A stretch of 32,734 nucleotides of DNA from an uncultured Acetatifactor sp. (GTDB taxonomy: Bacteria; Bacillota; Clostridia; Lachnospirales; Lachnospiraceae): positions 1 to 32,734 of the forward strand of contig CAJTVB010000033.1 in NCBI GenBank assembly GCA_910579755.1. The letters are read 5' to 3'. The translations under genes were made by a program, and so were the position numbers. The notes under the pieces are model-generated. The model had not been told where the DNA came from. It saw only the letters and a program-made list of their open reading frames with translations, and ran no database searches. This document shows positions 24,492-32,588 of this stretch, one piece after another. Positions within the stretch are counted from its first letter, which is position 1. Every line of letters starts with the position of its first letter.

Positions 24492-25175
24492 ATGATCACC
24501 ACATTATTATGGGACATTGACGGTACATTATTGAATTTCAGTGCTGCAGAAAAGGCAGCGATCCGGAGTCTGTTTCAGGAATATGGCCTGGGAGAGTGTC
24601 CGGAGGAAATGCTTCAGCGTTATTCCAGAATCAATAAGGCTTATTGGGAACGTCTTGAAAAAGGGGAAATCACAAAACCGGAGGTTTTGATTGGGCGGTT
24701 CAGAGATTTTTTTGAGACAGAAGGGCTGAACGATGCAATTGCCTCTGAATTTAATGACAAATATCAATTGCGCCTGGGAGATACGATCGTATACTGTGAC
24801 GACAGTCTTAAGATCGTAGAATCTCTTCGCGGCAAGGTTAAGCAATACGCGGTGTCCAATGGAACTATAGCGGCACAGTCAAAAAAACTGCGTCTTTCGG
24901 GACTTGGTGAGTTGATGGACGGAATCTTTCTGTCTGAACAGCTGGGAATTGAAAAGCCGAATGTGGAATTTTTCAACAAAGTCTTCAAAACAATAGGTCC
25001 AGTGGACAAAAACCAGGTAATGATTGTGGGTGATTCTCTGACCAGCGACATCTGCGGCGGAAACAATGCCGGAATTGTGACCTGTTGGTATAATCCCGAA
25101 GGAGCAGCGGCGGTAAAGGGATATAGAGTGGATCATGAAATATCGGATTTGCATGAGATTTTTGATTTGCTTTGA
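24492..25175 (+). CDS. HAD-superfamily phosphatase, YjjG-like 5'-nucleotidase
   Basis: A 227-aa HAD hydrolase. Motif I LLWDIDGTLLNF (nucleophile D8, acid D10), motif II AVSNGT, motif III Lys in LGIEKPNVEFF, motif IV IVGDSLTSDICGGNNAGI. The cap helices (INKAYWERLEKGEITKPEVL) and ending resemble YjjG, a nucleoside monophosphatase that cleans non-canonical pyrimidine nucleotides. The start was chosen at 24492 (GGAGGAGA just upstream) over an in-frame ATG at 24420 lacking an RBS. A stand-alone gene ended by a hairpin at 25277. Confidence 0.87.
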   Translation: MITTLLWDIDGTLLNFSAAEKAAIRSLFQEYGLGECPEEMLQRYSRINKAYWERLEKGEITKPEVLIGRFRDFFETEGLNDAIASEFNDKYQLRLGDTIVYCDDSLKIVESLRGKVKQYAVSNGTIAAQSKKLRLSGLGELMDGIFLSEQLGIEKPNVEFFNKVFKTIGPVDKNQVMIVGDSLTSDICGGNNAGIVTCWYNPEGAAAVKGYRVDHEISDLHEIFDLL

Positions 25176-25276
25176 ATGGCGAAGCCGTGAAAAGTAACAG
25201 AAGATCGGATTTGTGATATTCAATGCGGGAATTTCTATATTGCTGAATAAATTTGTGGAGTACAATCTATTTTAAA

Positions 25277-25322
25277 GCCTCTCGGAAGCTCTTTGTGACG
25301 GAGCTTGTGAGAGGCCGTTTTG
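25277..25322 (+). terminator. Terminator hairpin after the HAD gene
   Basis: Stem GCCTCTC (25277-25283) with GAGAGGC (25309-25315), a 3x3 internal loop, then AGCTC with GAGCT, followed by CGTTTTGATT. It lies 100 bp after the phosphatase stop. The 25176-25276 stretch before it holds nothing else I can support. Confidence 0.65.
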
Positions 25323-25337
25323 ATTCCCGCAGGCAAT

Positions 25338-25415
25338 GCAGGCAGACATGCCTGCCTGTATGTATATTGGGCCAATACCGCGGGCAGCACATACTCCGCT
25401 GCGTGCAGCGCTGCA
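25338..25415 (+). promoter_or_regulatory. Cluster of perfect palindromes upstream of the rhamnosidase gene
   Basis: Three perfect dyads occur within 78 bp: GCAGGCA-GACA-TGCCTGC (25338-25355), ATTGGGCCAAT (25366-25376) and TGCAGCGCTGCA (25404-25415). They sit between the upstream terminator and the start codon at 25483, where the promoter must be, although no good -35/-10 pair stands out. They may be operator sites or a folded leader. Confidence 0.45.
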
Positions 25416-25482
25416 GGACAGATGCCCTGTTGCCTGCAGAGGGGTGATTATATGCAGAAGCAGAGCACAAGGAGAGAACAGT

Positions 25483-27990
25483 ATGTGGAAAAAGGCAAAG
25501 TGGATCGGAATTTCGGCAGAACAGATCAGGACAGAGCAGATTTATGCAGGCGACATGAACGGCAGATTTGCATACTTTCGGAAGGTGGTTTTCTGCCGGG
25601 AACAGCCCGGGAATTGTGAGATAGATATTACGGCGAATACCAGATATCGGTTGTGGATTAACGGTGAGCCTGTATTGTCCGGGCCCTGTAAGGGGGATTG
25701 GTACAGCCATTATTATGAAACAGTGGACGTGACAGAGTACCTGCGCTTAGGAGAGAATGTGTTTGCCGTCCAGGTGCTTTTTCTAAATCCCTATGATGTG
25801 GGAGAACAGTATGGCAATGAACGGACGCCCATTCTGGCGGCGGTTTCCAGCCCGGTGGGCCACAGGCTGGCGCTGGAAGGGGATATTCTTGACAAAAATG
25901 GGGAAAGACTGGCTGGGCTGACCACTGGGGAAACAGACTGGCAGGTTTATCTGAACGGTGCATATTTTATTAAATGTAAGGAAATCAATTGCAATTCCGG
26001 AGGTTTCTGCGAGGATGTGGATTTTCGACGGGAACCCGCAGGGTGGAAGAACCCCGGATTTGTGTGTCAGACCACGGGAAAAGCCGTGAAAGGCGGCGGG
26101 GAGCCGGAAACCAGGAGCTGCAATGCAAAGGAACAAAAAGAGAAGGCAGATGATAAGTGTGAGGGCGAAACAGAAGGAGTGTCTGCGGGCAGATGGTGGA
26201 CGGCGGCGGTCTTTGAAACTGTTTTGCCCGGTGAATTTAACCGGAAAGTGGGCTTCACCGGAAAATTTCAGATAAAAAAGCGCCCGATTCCGCTTCTGTT
26301 CGAGGATGAGGGGATTTTGACCCGGGAGCTGGGAACGAAGGTATTTGGTGGAAGCGGTTCTGAGGCGGAGACCTTTGAAGGAAGCGCTTTGGAGGAGATC
26401 ATTGTGGCTCCCGGAGAAAAGGTACGGATTCTGTTTTGCCGGGAGAGGGTGACCAATGCCTATATGCGTTATTCCTTTTCCGGGGGAAGAGGCGGCAGGG
26501 CTGTCTTTACCTATTTTGAGAAGTTTGTGAAGGATGGGGAGGATATTCCCAGGGATGATTATAGGAACGGAAGGGTGGAAGGAATGCAGGACGAAATTGT
26601 GCTTTCCGGTGGGCCCCTTATCTTTGAACCCTTTTGGGTGAGAACCTTTCGGTTTCTGGAGATCAGGCTGGAGGCAGGCAAGGAGCCTATTCGCTTTTCC
26701 AGACCCCGATTTCGCAGGACAGGCTATCCCCTGGAAAGAAAATCCTGCATCAGGAGCCGGGAGTTTTGGGTGGAGGAGCTGTGGGAAATGTGCGTGGCTA
26801 CTCTGCAGAACTGTATGCTGGAGACTTATATGGATTGTCCCTTCTATGAGCAGATGCAGTTTCTAATGGATACCAGGCTTCAGGCGCTGTTTCATTATGC
26901 GGTGGACGGGGATGTGCGTCTGGCCAAAAAGGCGCTTTGGGATTTTCACTGTTCCATGACGCCGGAGGGACTGATGCATGGAAAATACCCCAGCAGCTTC
27001 CCCCAGATTATTTCAACCTTTTCCCTGCATTTTGTGTTTATGCTGAAGGATTTTTATTGGCAGACCGGAGATGTGGAGGAGATAAAAAGATACCGAAGCG
27101 ACGTAGATGCCATTTTAGAGTATTATGACCGGCAGATCGGCGACAGCGGTCTGGTGGAGCGGGTAGGTTACTGGCCCTTTGTGGATTGGCAGCAGGCCTG
27201 GGCCGATTGTGCGGGGGTGCCTGCCGCAGCGGCGGAAGGTGCGTCCACGATTCATAACCTGATGTATGCCTATGCGCTTGGCTGTGCGGCAGAGCTATCC
27301 GAAGCGACCGGAAGAGAAGGAATGAGGCAGGAATATCTGGAACGGCAGGAGCACATCTGCCGCCGGGTGCGGGAGCTGTGCTGGGATTCTGAGAGAGGCT
27401 TATACAGGGAAGGCCCGGATTTTGTTCAATATACTCAGCATGCCCAGAGCTGGGCGGCTTTAAACGGCATGGGAACAGACAAAGAGAGACGCCGGATGCT
27501 GCTGCATGCCCTGGAGGAGCCGGATGTGATGCCCTGTTCCTTTGCCACCAGCTATGAACTGTTCCGGGCCCTGGAGCAGGCGGGATTGTACAGGGAGACA
27601 AAGGGATTGATGGACCGGTGGATTGCCCTGGGAGAAAAGCACTACACCACATGTCCGGAGGAGCCTGACAGGGGACGCAGTGAAAATCATGCCTGGAGCG
27701 CTCTGCCCATGTATGAGATGATGCGGAAGCTGGCCGGTATAGAGCCCGGAGAGCCGGGCTGGGGAACTGTGGCTGTGCGGCCTCATCTGGAATATGTGAC
27801 CAGCCTCCGGGGACAGGCGGCCACGCCCAGGGGAACGGTGGAATTTTCCTATGAACCGGCGCAGGATGGAACAGACAATATCTGCTGCAGGGTGACTCTG
27901 CCCCGGGGACGTAATGGGATTTTCTTTCTGCCTGACGGCAGCAGCCGGGAGCTGACAGAGGGAGAAAATCAAATTCTGATTGTGGGATAG
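25483..27990 (+). CDS. Alpha-L-rhamnosidase-like glycoside hydrolase (GH78 type)
   Basis: 835 aa. An N-terminal beta-sandwich binding region (AKWIGIS, TANTRYRLWINGEPVLSGP, DVTEYLRLGENVFAVQV), a second beta domain (270-430), then the six-hairpin (alpha/alpha)6 catalytic domain starting near residue 445 with TYMDCPFYEQMQFLMDTRLQ. The DCP..E motif there holds the likely general acid. A C-terminal beta domain includes RPHLEYVTSLRGQAATPRG. It removes terminal alpha-L-rhamnose from plant or bacterial glycans. No signal peptide, so cytosolic. The start is at 25483 (AAGGAG eight bases upstream); longer in-frame starts lie in the palindromic leader. Residues about 198-235 form a Lys/Glu/Gly-rich low-complexity insert between beta domains. 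An IS110 remnant begins 18 bp after the stop. Confidence 0.85.
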   Translation: MWKKAKWIGISAEQIRTEQIYAGDMNGRFAYFRKVVFCREQPGNCEIDITANTRYRLWINGEPVLSGPCKGDWYSHYYETVDVTEYLRLGENVFAVQVLFLNPYDVGEQYGNERTPILAAVSSPVGHRLALEGDILDKNGERLAGLTTGETDWQVYLNGAYFIKCKEINCNSGGFCEDVDFRREPAGWKNPGFVCQTTGKAVKGGGEPETRSCNAKEQKEKADDKCEGETEGVSAGRWWTAAVFETVLPGEFNRKVGFTGKFQIKKRPIPLLFEDEGILTRELGTKVFGGSGSEAETFEGSALEEIIVAPGEKVRILFCRERVTNAYMRYSFSGGRGGRAVFTYFEKFVKDGEDIPRDDYRNGRVEGMQDEIVLSGGPLIFEPFWVRTFRFLEIRLEAGKEPIRFSRPRFRRTGYPLERKSCIRSREFWVEELWEMCVATLQNCMLETYMDCPFYEQMQFLMDTRLQALFHYAVDGDVRLAKKALWDFHCSMTPEGLMHGKYPSSFPQIISTFSLHFVFMLKDFYWQTGDVEEIKRYRSDVDAILEYYDRQIGDSGLVERVGYWPFVDWQQAWADCAGVPAAAAEGASTIHNLMYAYALGCAAELSEATGREGMRQEYLERQEHICRRVRELCWDSERGLYREGPDFVQYTQHAQSWAALNGMGTDKERRRMLLHALEEPDVMPCSFATSYELFRALEQAGLYRETKGLMDRWIALGEKHYTTCPEEPDRGRSENHAWSALPMYEMMRKLAGIEPGEPGWGTVAVRPHLEYVTSLRGQAATPRGTVEFSYEPAQDGTDNICCRVTLPRGRNGIFFLPDGSSRELTEGENQILIVG

Positions 27991-28008
27991 TACAGAGAGG
28001 TATCTGAA

Positions 28009-28430
28009 ATGAATTGTAACACACAAAACGCAAAAATTGCATCCATAACTGAAAAACTTTAATTGTTGGAATCGATGTAGGAAGTGAAATCCATTATGCC
28101 AGAGCATATGACTGGCGCAACTACGAATATACCAGAAAGCCACTGGAATTCAGTAACACAGAGGCAGGGTTCCAGACATTCAAAGCATGGATGTATATAC
28201 CTCAAGGCTAGCGGAACTTCTCCTGAAAATAGAGGAAAAACTGAAAGAAATCCCATATATTGATAAACTGATGGGGATTAAGGGGATCGGCTTGGTAACA
28301 GTCAGCGGATTCATTGCGGAAGTGGGAGACATTGGACGTTTTGACAACCCCAAGCAGTGACAGAAGCTGGCGGGATATGCGATTGTGGCGAATGATTCCG
28401 GGAAGCATAACGGCGAGAGCTGGATCAGTT
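28009..28430 (+). pseudogene. IS110-family transposase, 5' part (degenerate)
   Basis: A good RBS (GAGAGG) and ATG at 28009 open NCNTQNAKIASITEK, then a frameshift (one A missing in an A-run near 28055) leads into LIVGIDVGSEIHYARAYDWR and EYTRKPLEFSNTEAGFQTF, the DEDD/RuvC-like N-terminus of IS110 enzymes. About 170 residues are then deleted. In another frame follows KIEEKLKEIPYIDKLMGIKG, then GFIAEVGDIGRFDNPKQ, a TGA, and QKLAGYAIVANDSGKHNGES, the Transposase_20 region. Homology ends at ATCAGTT (28430) and resumes at 32241. It was dead before or after the insertion. Confidence 0.85.
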
Positions 28431-28803
28431 CTAGGGTTCTGTCTTAATCTGCTTGTGGGTTTGGGTGAATGCTGATAAACTGCATTAAATGGGGATTTTT
28501 TGGGAATGGAGTCTGATAGTTTTGAGTCATTTGGGTTGAATTTTGGTGGGGGGAGTTGAACTAAAGTTGAACTCGAAAATATCATCGCGTTTTAAAAATT
28601 CGCACCTTTTTATTTTGAGCGAAGCGAAATAAAAGATTGCTGGAAAATGTTGATAAATATGCCATATCCCGAGCTTGCCGTTTTATGAGGCAAACTCGGG
28701 TTGAAAATCCAGAATGTCCGGATGACTATCAGCCATGAAATCCTTTCATACAGGAACTGTTCCATACCCCTTTTTAGTCATTCGTTTATAATAACGTTGC
28801 TTG
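28431..28803. other. Left subterminal region of the insert, non-coding
   Basis: Contains the left inverted end, three GTTGAA repeats (28535, 28555, 28566), a hairpin TTTTATTTTG/CGAAATAAAA at 28608-28634 with loop AGCGAAG, and a second hairpin at 28668-28700 (CCCGAG-C-TTGCC with GGCAA-A-CTCGGG). The second hairpin lies 104 bp past the DeoR stop and may end its transcript. No gene is supported. Confidence 0.55.
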
Positions 28804-29580
28804 CTATTCTTTTTCTGCGATAATAACTTCAATGCCTTGTTCATCAAAGGCAGATAAATCTTCTTCGGAAGCGTCCCAATCCGTAACCAGTTTGTGCAGC
28901 CTGTTAGCCGGGCAAATGCTGACGACAGATTCAAAACCGATTTTCTCAGTAGGATACAGACCGATGCTTTCCTTTGATGAATCAATAAGTGCGTTCCAAA
29001 AGCTGATTGCCTGAGATTTTTGTATGGATAATCCAAACTTTGGTGATATAAACGCAGAGGTAATAAAGCATTTATCAAAGCGCAGATGTTTTATCATCTC
29101 AACGGCAAATGCGTCATAACAGTTTCCTTTGTCGTCCATTTCACCGCCAAGAAGAATAACAGAAATATTATCCCTTTTTCTCAATTCTTCTGCAATAATA
29201 ATGGAGTTCGTCACAACACGGATTTTCAAATCTTCCGGCAGGTTCTGCGCCATGAAGTAACCGACAGTAGCCGAAGTGATAAACACTACATCGCCCGGCT
29301 TAATCATTGTCACGGCTCTTTTGGCTATTGCCATATAATTAGGCTTTATTTCGGTAATATCCTTTCCTGTTATTTTGGGAGGCTTCCCTGACGCTACCTG
29401 ATGGACAGGAATAGCTCCGCCATGTGTTTTTTTAAGAAGCCCCTGTCCGTCAAGAAGTCTTAAATCTCTGCGGGCGGATTCTACCGAAATGTTAAATTTT
29501 TGGGTTATCTCGTCAACCGAAATCCTTTTGTTTTGTTTCAGCATATTCAATATTGCCTGATGTCTTTCTTCAATAAACAT
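28804..29580 (-). CDS. DeoR-family transcriptional regulator
   Basis: A 258-aa protein. N-terminal DeoR helix-turn-helix (residues 1-57: MFIEERHQAILNMLKQNKRI, SVESARRDLRLLDGQGLLKK, THGGAIP) and a C-terminal sugar-phosphate-sensing DeoRC domain (about 75-232, VTMIKPGDVVFITSATVGYF, IRVVTNSIIIAEEL, ISVILLGGEMDD, FDKCFITSAFISPKFGLSI). It is probably a repressor released by a phosphorylated sugar. The start at 29580 follows GGAGG by seven bases; an upstream in-frame ATG at 29673 lies in the -35 box and is excluded. It is the only intact gene in the insert and has no metabolic genes beside it, so its targets are elsewhere or lost. Confidence 0.92.
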   Translation of the reverse strand: MFIEERHQAILNMLKQNKRISVDEITQKFNISVESARRDLRLLDGQGLLKKTHGGAIPVHQVASGKPPKITGKDITEIKPNYMAIAKRAVTMIKPGDVVFITSATVGYFMAQNLPEDLKIRVVTNSIIIAEELRKRDNISVILLGGEMDDKGNCYDAFAVEMIKHLRFDKCFITSAFISPKFGLSIQKSQAISFWNALIDSSKESIGLYPTEKIGFESVVSICPANRLHKLVTDWDASEEDLSAFDEQGIEVIIAEKE

Positions 29581-29644
29581 AAATTTACCTCCATTTTCAT
29601 AATTTTTGTAGTAGTAAGTGGCGCCTTTGTTACTGTTTGTTACC

Positions 29645-29673
29645 GTTATATGCTGTATATTACTTTTTGTCAA
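29645..29673 (-). promoter_or_regulatory. Consensus-type promoter of the DeoR gene
   Basis: Minus strand: -35 TTGACA (29668-29673), 17-bp spacer, -10 TATAAC (29645-29650). The leader between -10 and start contains two close copies of GTAAC (complement of GTTACTGTTTGTTACCG at about 29629-29645), a possible self-operator. Confidence 0.8.
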
Positions 29674-29993
29674 GTCAATATATAATAAACGGCAATTAAG
29701 ATTAATATATTGTCTTTAATCACCAAAATTTTCCCATACCAATTTTTTCTCTCTCCGCAAGCAGGGGGCGGGATACCCGGACCCGTGAAACGCACTTTAC
29801 GGTGCGGCTTAGATTGCGGCAATCCCCCAGTTTATGCCGGGAGATTTATTTTGCGTTAAGATAATATAGCAGGCTCCTTTGCTTTAGTGGAAGCGCCGGA
29901 AATTGAAATCGGTTTGCAATGAATTTTCAGAAAAGCTGTTTTAGGACAGACGAAAAGAATACGGGACAGCAGATATTACCAGTGGGAAAAAAG
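29674..29993. other. Non-coding region between DeoR and relaxase remnants, with hairpins
   Basis: No gene is supported. Structures: CGCAC-TTTACG-GTGCG at about 29791-29806, and GATTG-CGG-CAATC at about 29812-29824. Runs of G (about 29764-29768) and C (about 29825-29829) could close a larger stem around both. This may be a leftover origin of transfer or element junction, but I could not match it to a known oriT. Confidence 0.35.
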
Positions 29994-30054
29994 AAAGAGC
30001 CAGGGTACCACAGTCTTACGGTGACAGATTCACCGCTGTGCGTCCTGGCTCTTT
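29980..30054 (-). terminator. Large terminator overlapping the relaxase stop codon
   Basis: Outer stem CCTGGCTCTTT (30044-30054) with AAAGAGCCAGG (29994-30004), inner stems CACAG/CTGTG (30009-30013, 30036-30040) and CGGTGA/TCACCG (30019-30024, 30030-30035). On the minus strand it is followed by CTTTTTTCCC, as expected for termination of the relaxase transcript. The relaxase stop codon (TGA) lies inside the stem. Confidence 0.75.
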
Positions 30055-31433
30055 TCATTTGTCTGCTGGATATTCAGGATTCGTTCGATGTTTTGTCTGA
30101 CGGTACCTAAATCAACCATATCCTTCCGGGCTTGACGGTATTCCTGGTACAGTTCTTTTTTCTCAGCCAACAGAGAGGAAAATTCGGCCTGGATTTCCGC
30201 AACCTTTGGGATTTGTTTCCCACCAAGTTTGTCAAAAGCCTGCTTTGCCGCTTCGTGTATGGTGATCTCATCCCTGTGGGCGGCGAGATAAGCTTTTTTG
30301 TCTTTTGCATTTCGGTATACAGTGTAAATATTGCGGGTCTTGGAGTAATTGATGATGTGGCTGCGCAGCCTGGAGAGTTCCGCCAGCTGTGCTTCCACCT
30401 GTTTGATCCGGGCGGAGGCGGCATCAAATTTTTTTCCTGCTTCATCTGCCCTCGCTGCTAATTCCTCATAATCTGAAATTCCGTGTTCTGTCAAAAAAAT
30501 CAGCGTGTTTGCAGCTTCCTTGAGGTTGAAAAGTTTGGCCCATTTTTCATATCCAGTTCCTTTACCTTCCAGCTGTTTTGCTTCGACATCGACCAGCCGG
30601 TTTACTTTTCTTCCATGTGCTGATGGTGCAGATAAAATTGATTTTTCAGCGGGTCTGCTGTTGCAGATGATCCGTTCCTTTAAAGCTTCCAGAGTATAAT
30701 CTGCGCCAATCGTTTTTGAGCGTGTGAAGCGCTCCTGGCCAACAGCCCAGAAAGAAAGATTCCTTCCGACCTTGATCTCAAAGCCCTCCGCCCTCATGCG
30801 GGCCAGAAAGTCATCAAAGTCACAACTGTCAGGGAGAACCCTGTCAATGGTGTCCTGCTAAGTGCCTTTCCAGCGCTGCCCTTTGCGTCTGGCATCCCAT
30901 TCCTTATAAGCCATCCCTTTCTGATTGGGATGTTCCACCACGGACAGTCCATGCTCCCGGCAGAGGCGGTCACTGATCCGGGCGATCTCCCTGCCGCCCT
31001 GGTGGGGCTCGGAAAACTTCCGGTCACAGTCCAGAGTTGTAGAATTGAAGATCACATGGTTATGGATATGGGCCTTGTCTATATGTGTTGCGACAATAAA
31101 CTGGTGCTTTCCCTTTGTAAACTCCATGGCAAGGTCATACCCGATCCGGTTTGCATCCTCCGGGGTGATTTCGCCCGGCTTGAAGGACTGGCGGATCATA
31201 TAGGCGAGGACATCTTTTTCCGGTGCCTGTTCTTTTCAGGTGGTGGCTTTGTAGATGTACTTGCCTGCAGCAAATTCAACGGCGGCGGTTTCCGGTAAAC
31301 ATTCATAGGAGCTGACCAGTCTGCCGCCGTCTGTCTTTTCCGGATTCTCCGCATAGTTGATCCGGCTATGGAGAGTCTGGGCGATGGACTGTCCCTTGCG
31401 GCCGTGCAGTGAAATGATCCGTGTGGTTGCCAT
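30030..31433 (-). pseudogene. MobP-type relaxase with two in-frame stop codons
   Basis: One continuous frame of 467 codons. The start ATTRIISLHGRKGQSIAQTL and INYAENPEKTDGG is typical of clostridial mobilisation relaxases. The metal-binding His triad HIDKAHIHNH and the C-terminal coiled-coil region (ARADEAGKKFDAASARIKQV; LLAEKKELYQEYRQARKDM) are kept. The frame is cut by TGA at 31238-31236 (codon 66, after KATT) and TAG at 30860-30858 (codon 192, after RWKGT), with homologous sequence continuing directly after each. There are no indels, so decay may be recent. An intact protein would nick oriT and lead DNA into a recipient cell, using the machinery of a helper element. Confidence 0.85.
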
Positions 31434-31442
31434 GTATGTCTC

Positions 31443-31913
31443 GATTACTGGTATAAGATGGTCAGTTTTCCAAAAACCACTCAAAAATTCTCCATCTGTT
31501 GGAATTTCTTCTTTCTGTGGTTGCTCTGGCTGTTTTGGCTTTTTCTTTTTCATGGCCTGCTTATGGGAGTTAGCGGCTTCGCTGACTTGGTGGGACAGAT
31601 GGAGGAAGTCATAAAGACCATTTCTGATAGGGAGAGCATAATGGATATCATCCTGGTTTTCGATACCCATGACACAGTACGCCGCATCTCCATCTGTCAT
31701 GGTATGCAGGAGTTTCAGTACATCTCTGTATTTCTGCTCAGGCACGCCTGCATTATCAGCTCCATATGGAACCACAATTCCCGTCGTGTCCAACTCTGTC
31801 AACTGGGTGGGGTCAATCCTCTGCTCCCCGTGGTATAGGAATTGGTTGAATGCATCGGCAAAAATTACGGGATTTTCTATATATTCCTTTGTTATAGTAT
31901 CTATCTTTCCCAT
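31443..31913 (-). pseudogene. Rpn-family (PD-(D/E)XK) nuclease, C-terminus replaced by relaxase start
   Basis: The first 157 residues match Rpn/Transposase_31-like recombination-promoting nucleases: MGKIDTITKEYIENPVIFAD then AFNQFLY, LTELDTT, YCVMGIENQDDIHYALPIR (catalytic E.Q-type motif), LYDFLHLS, and EFLSGFWKTDHLIPVI. Family members continue with a conserved ITL-YWG-type strand and are about 300 aa long. Here, straight after LIPVI, the frame enters the relaxase N-terminus (ETYMATTRIIS) without a stop. It is a recombination junction that truncates the nuclease. The RBS at 31913 is weak. Confidence 0.72.
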
Positions 31914-32240
31914 TGATAACAGTATACGCTGAAAATTTTTCTCAATAGCCTTTTTAAAATCGTTTAAAGGATTTCAGCGAGCCTGATTCTTTGTCTGGCT
32001 TTCATGAAAATTAGCAGTCTTCTCCCTGCCAATTTAGTAGTGTCAGAGTTTAAATTCAAGTGTGTTGAACTTTTGGTATCTTCTGGTTTTCATCCGTATT
32101 TTCAGCCAGATTTCTGTAAACGAGTTGAATTATAGTTGAACTATTTGCGCTCACCCACTCTTATTTTGAACTCCAAAACAAGCCCCAAATGCCGAATTTA
32201 CAGCATTTCCTGCAAAACACCCAACCTTTGCAGTACCCAA
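31914..32240. other. Right subterminal region of the insert, non-coding
   Basis: Contains GTTGAA-type repeats (32064, 32124, 32135) mirroring those near the left end, then the right inverted end CAGTACCCAA (32231-32240). No gene, RBS or clear promoter is seen apart from the sequence upstream of the Rpn start. Confidence 0.5.
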
Positions 32241-32495
32241 TACAGGGGAAGGAAACGCCTGAGGTATGTGCTGTATGAAGCAGCGATATCATTGATTGGG
32301 AAGAATGCAGAGCTCAGGGCAATACATGAGTATTACCGGACACGAAAAGAAACCCCATTAAAGAAGATGCAGTCTGTAGCAGCGGTAGCGTGTAAGGTTC
32401 TGAGGATATTCTACACGATACTGACAAAAGGTGTAGACTATGATGCCGGAAAACTGATGGGTGACATCAGGAGGCCACAGATGCAGGCAGCGTAA
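32241..32495 (+). pseudogene. IS110-family transposase, 3' part
   Basis: Encodes the last 84 residues of the transposase interrupted at 28430: YRGRKRLRYVLYEAAISLIG, NAELRAIHEYYRTRKETPLK, MQSVAAVACKVLRIFYTIL, ending GDIRRPQMQAA. This half is intact in frame, in contrast to the decayed 5' half. It has no start of its own; in-frame ATGs upstream lie in insert DNA. Confidence 0.88.
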
Positions 32496-32526
32496 TAAAC
32501 GAACTTAAACCACAGGCAGGCAAAGC

Positions 32527-32588
32527 CCTGTCATAGTTGGGTTGAACTTTCAAAAATTCGATTGAGAGTTGAATCCAGCTGTGACAGG
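32527..32588 (+). ncRNA. 25-bp RNA hairpin in the IS110 3' region (bridge-RNA candidate)
   Basis: Arms 32527-32551 and 32564-32588 pair over 25 positions with four G-U pairs and a single G-G mismatch, around a 12-nt AT-rich loop (AAAAATTCGATT). The G-U pairs form only in plus-strand RNA, the strand of the transposase. More stems follow: CCAGCT/AGCTGG (overlapping, alternative), CACC-GAAA-GGTG near 32626-32637 (GNRA tetraloop), and TCCTT/AAGGA at about 32717-32733. IS110-family elements encode a structured bridge RNA in a non-coding end; IS1111-type members have it downstream of the transposase. Only 18 bp separate the transposase start from the upstream gene stop, so a 5' location is excluded for this copy. 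Confidence 0.45.

Larger units (their letters stand above)
28431..32240. mobile_element. 3.8-kb insert splitting the IS110 transposase gene
   Basis: IS110 homology stops at 28430 in the middle of a conserved segment and resumes at 32241 with the next residues (YRGRKRLRYVLYEAAISLIG), so the two halves join almost base to base with at most one shared T. The insert ends are imperfect inverted repeats: TAGGGTTCTG (28432-28441) against TTGGGTACTG (complement of 32231-32240), 8 of 10 identical. Further in, GGGTTTGGGTG faces GGTTGGGTG, and AGTTGAACTAAAGTTGAACTCG (about 28554-28575) faces AGTTCAACTATAATTCAACTCG (complement of about 32119-32140). Inside are a DeoR gene and relaxase/Rpn fragments but no transposase, so it is non-autonomous or decayed. 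The family is not recognised. Confidence 0.7.

Noticed and set aside
27038..28143. Long minus-strand ORFs over the rhamnosidase end
   Set aside because: Antisense shadow, Pro/Ser/His-rich, no family resemblance, while the plus-strand catalytic domain is intact.
28425..28445. IS200/IS605-type insertion after a TTAC target
   Set aside because: The reconstructed target contains TTAC, but the left flank of the insert does not keep it and the ends carry inverted repeats that IS605 elements lack.
30858..31238. TGA/TAG in the relaxase (and TAG in the kinase) as selenocysteine or pyrrolysine codons
   Set aside because: TAG and TGA are normal gene ends elsewhere in the window (for example int and the rhamnosidase end in TAG), the expected residues are ordinary, and no SECIS-like element was seen.
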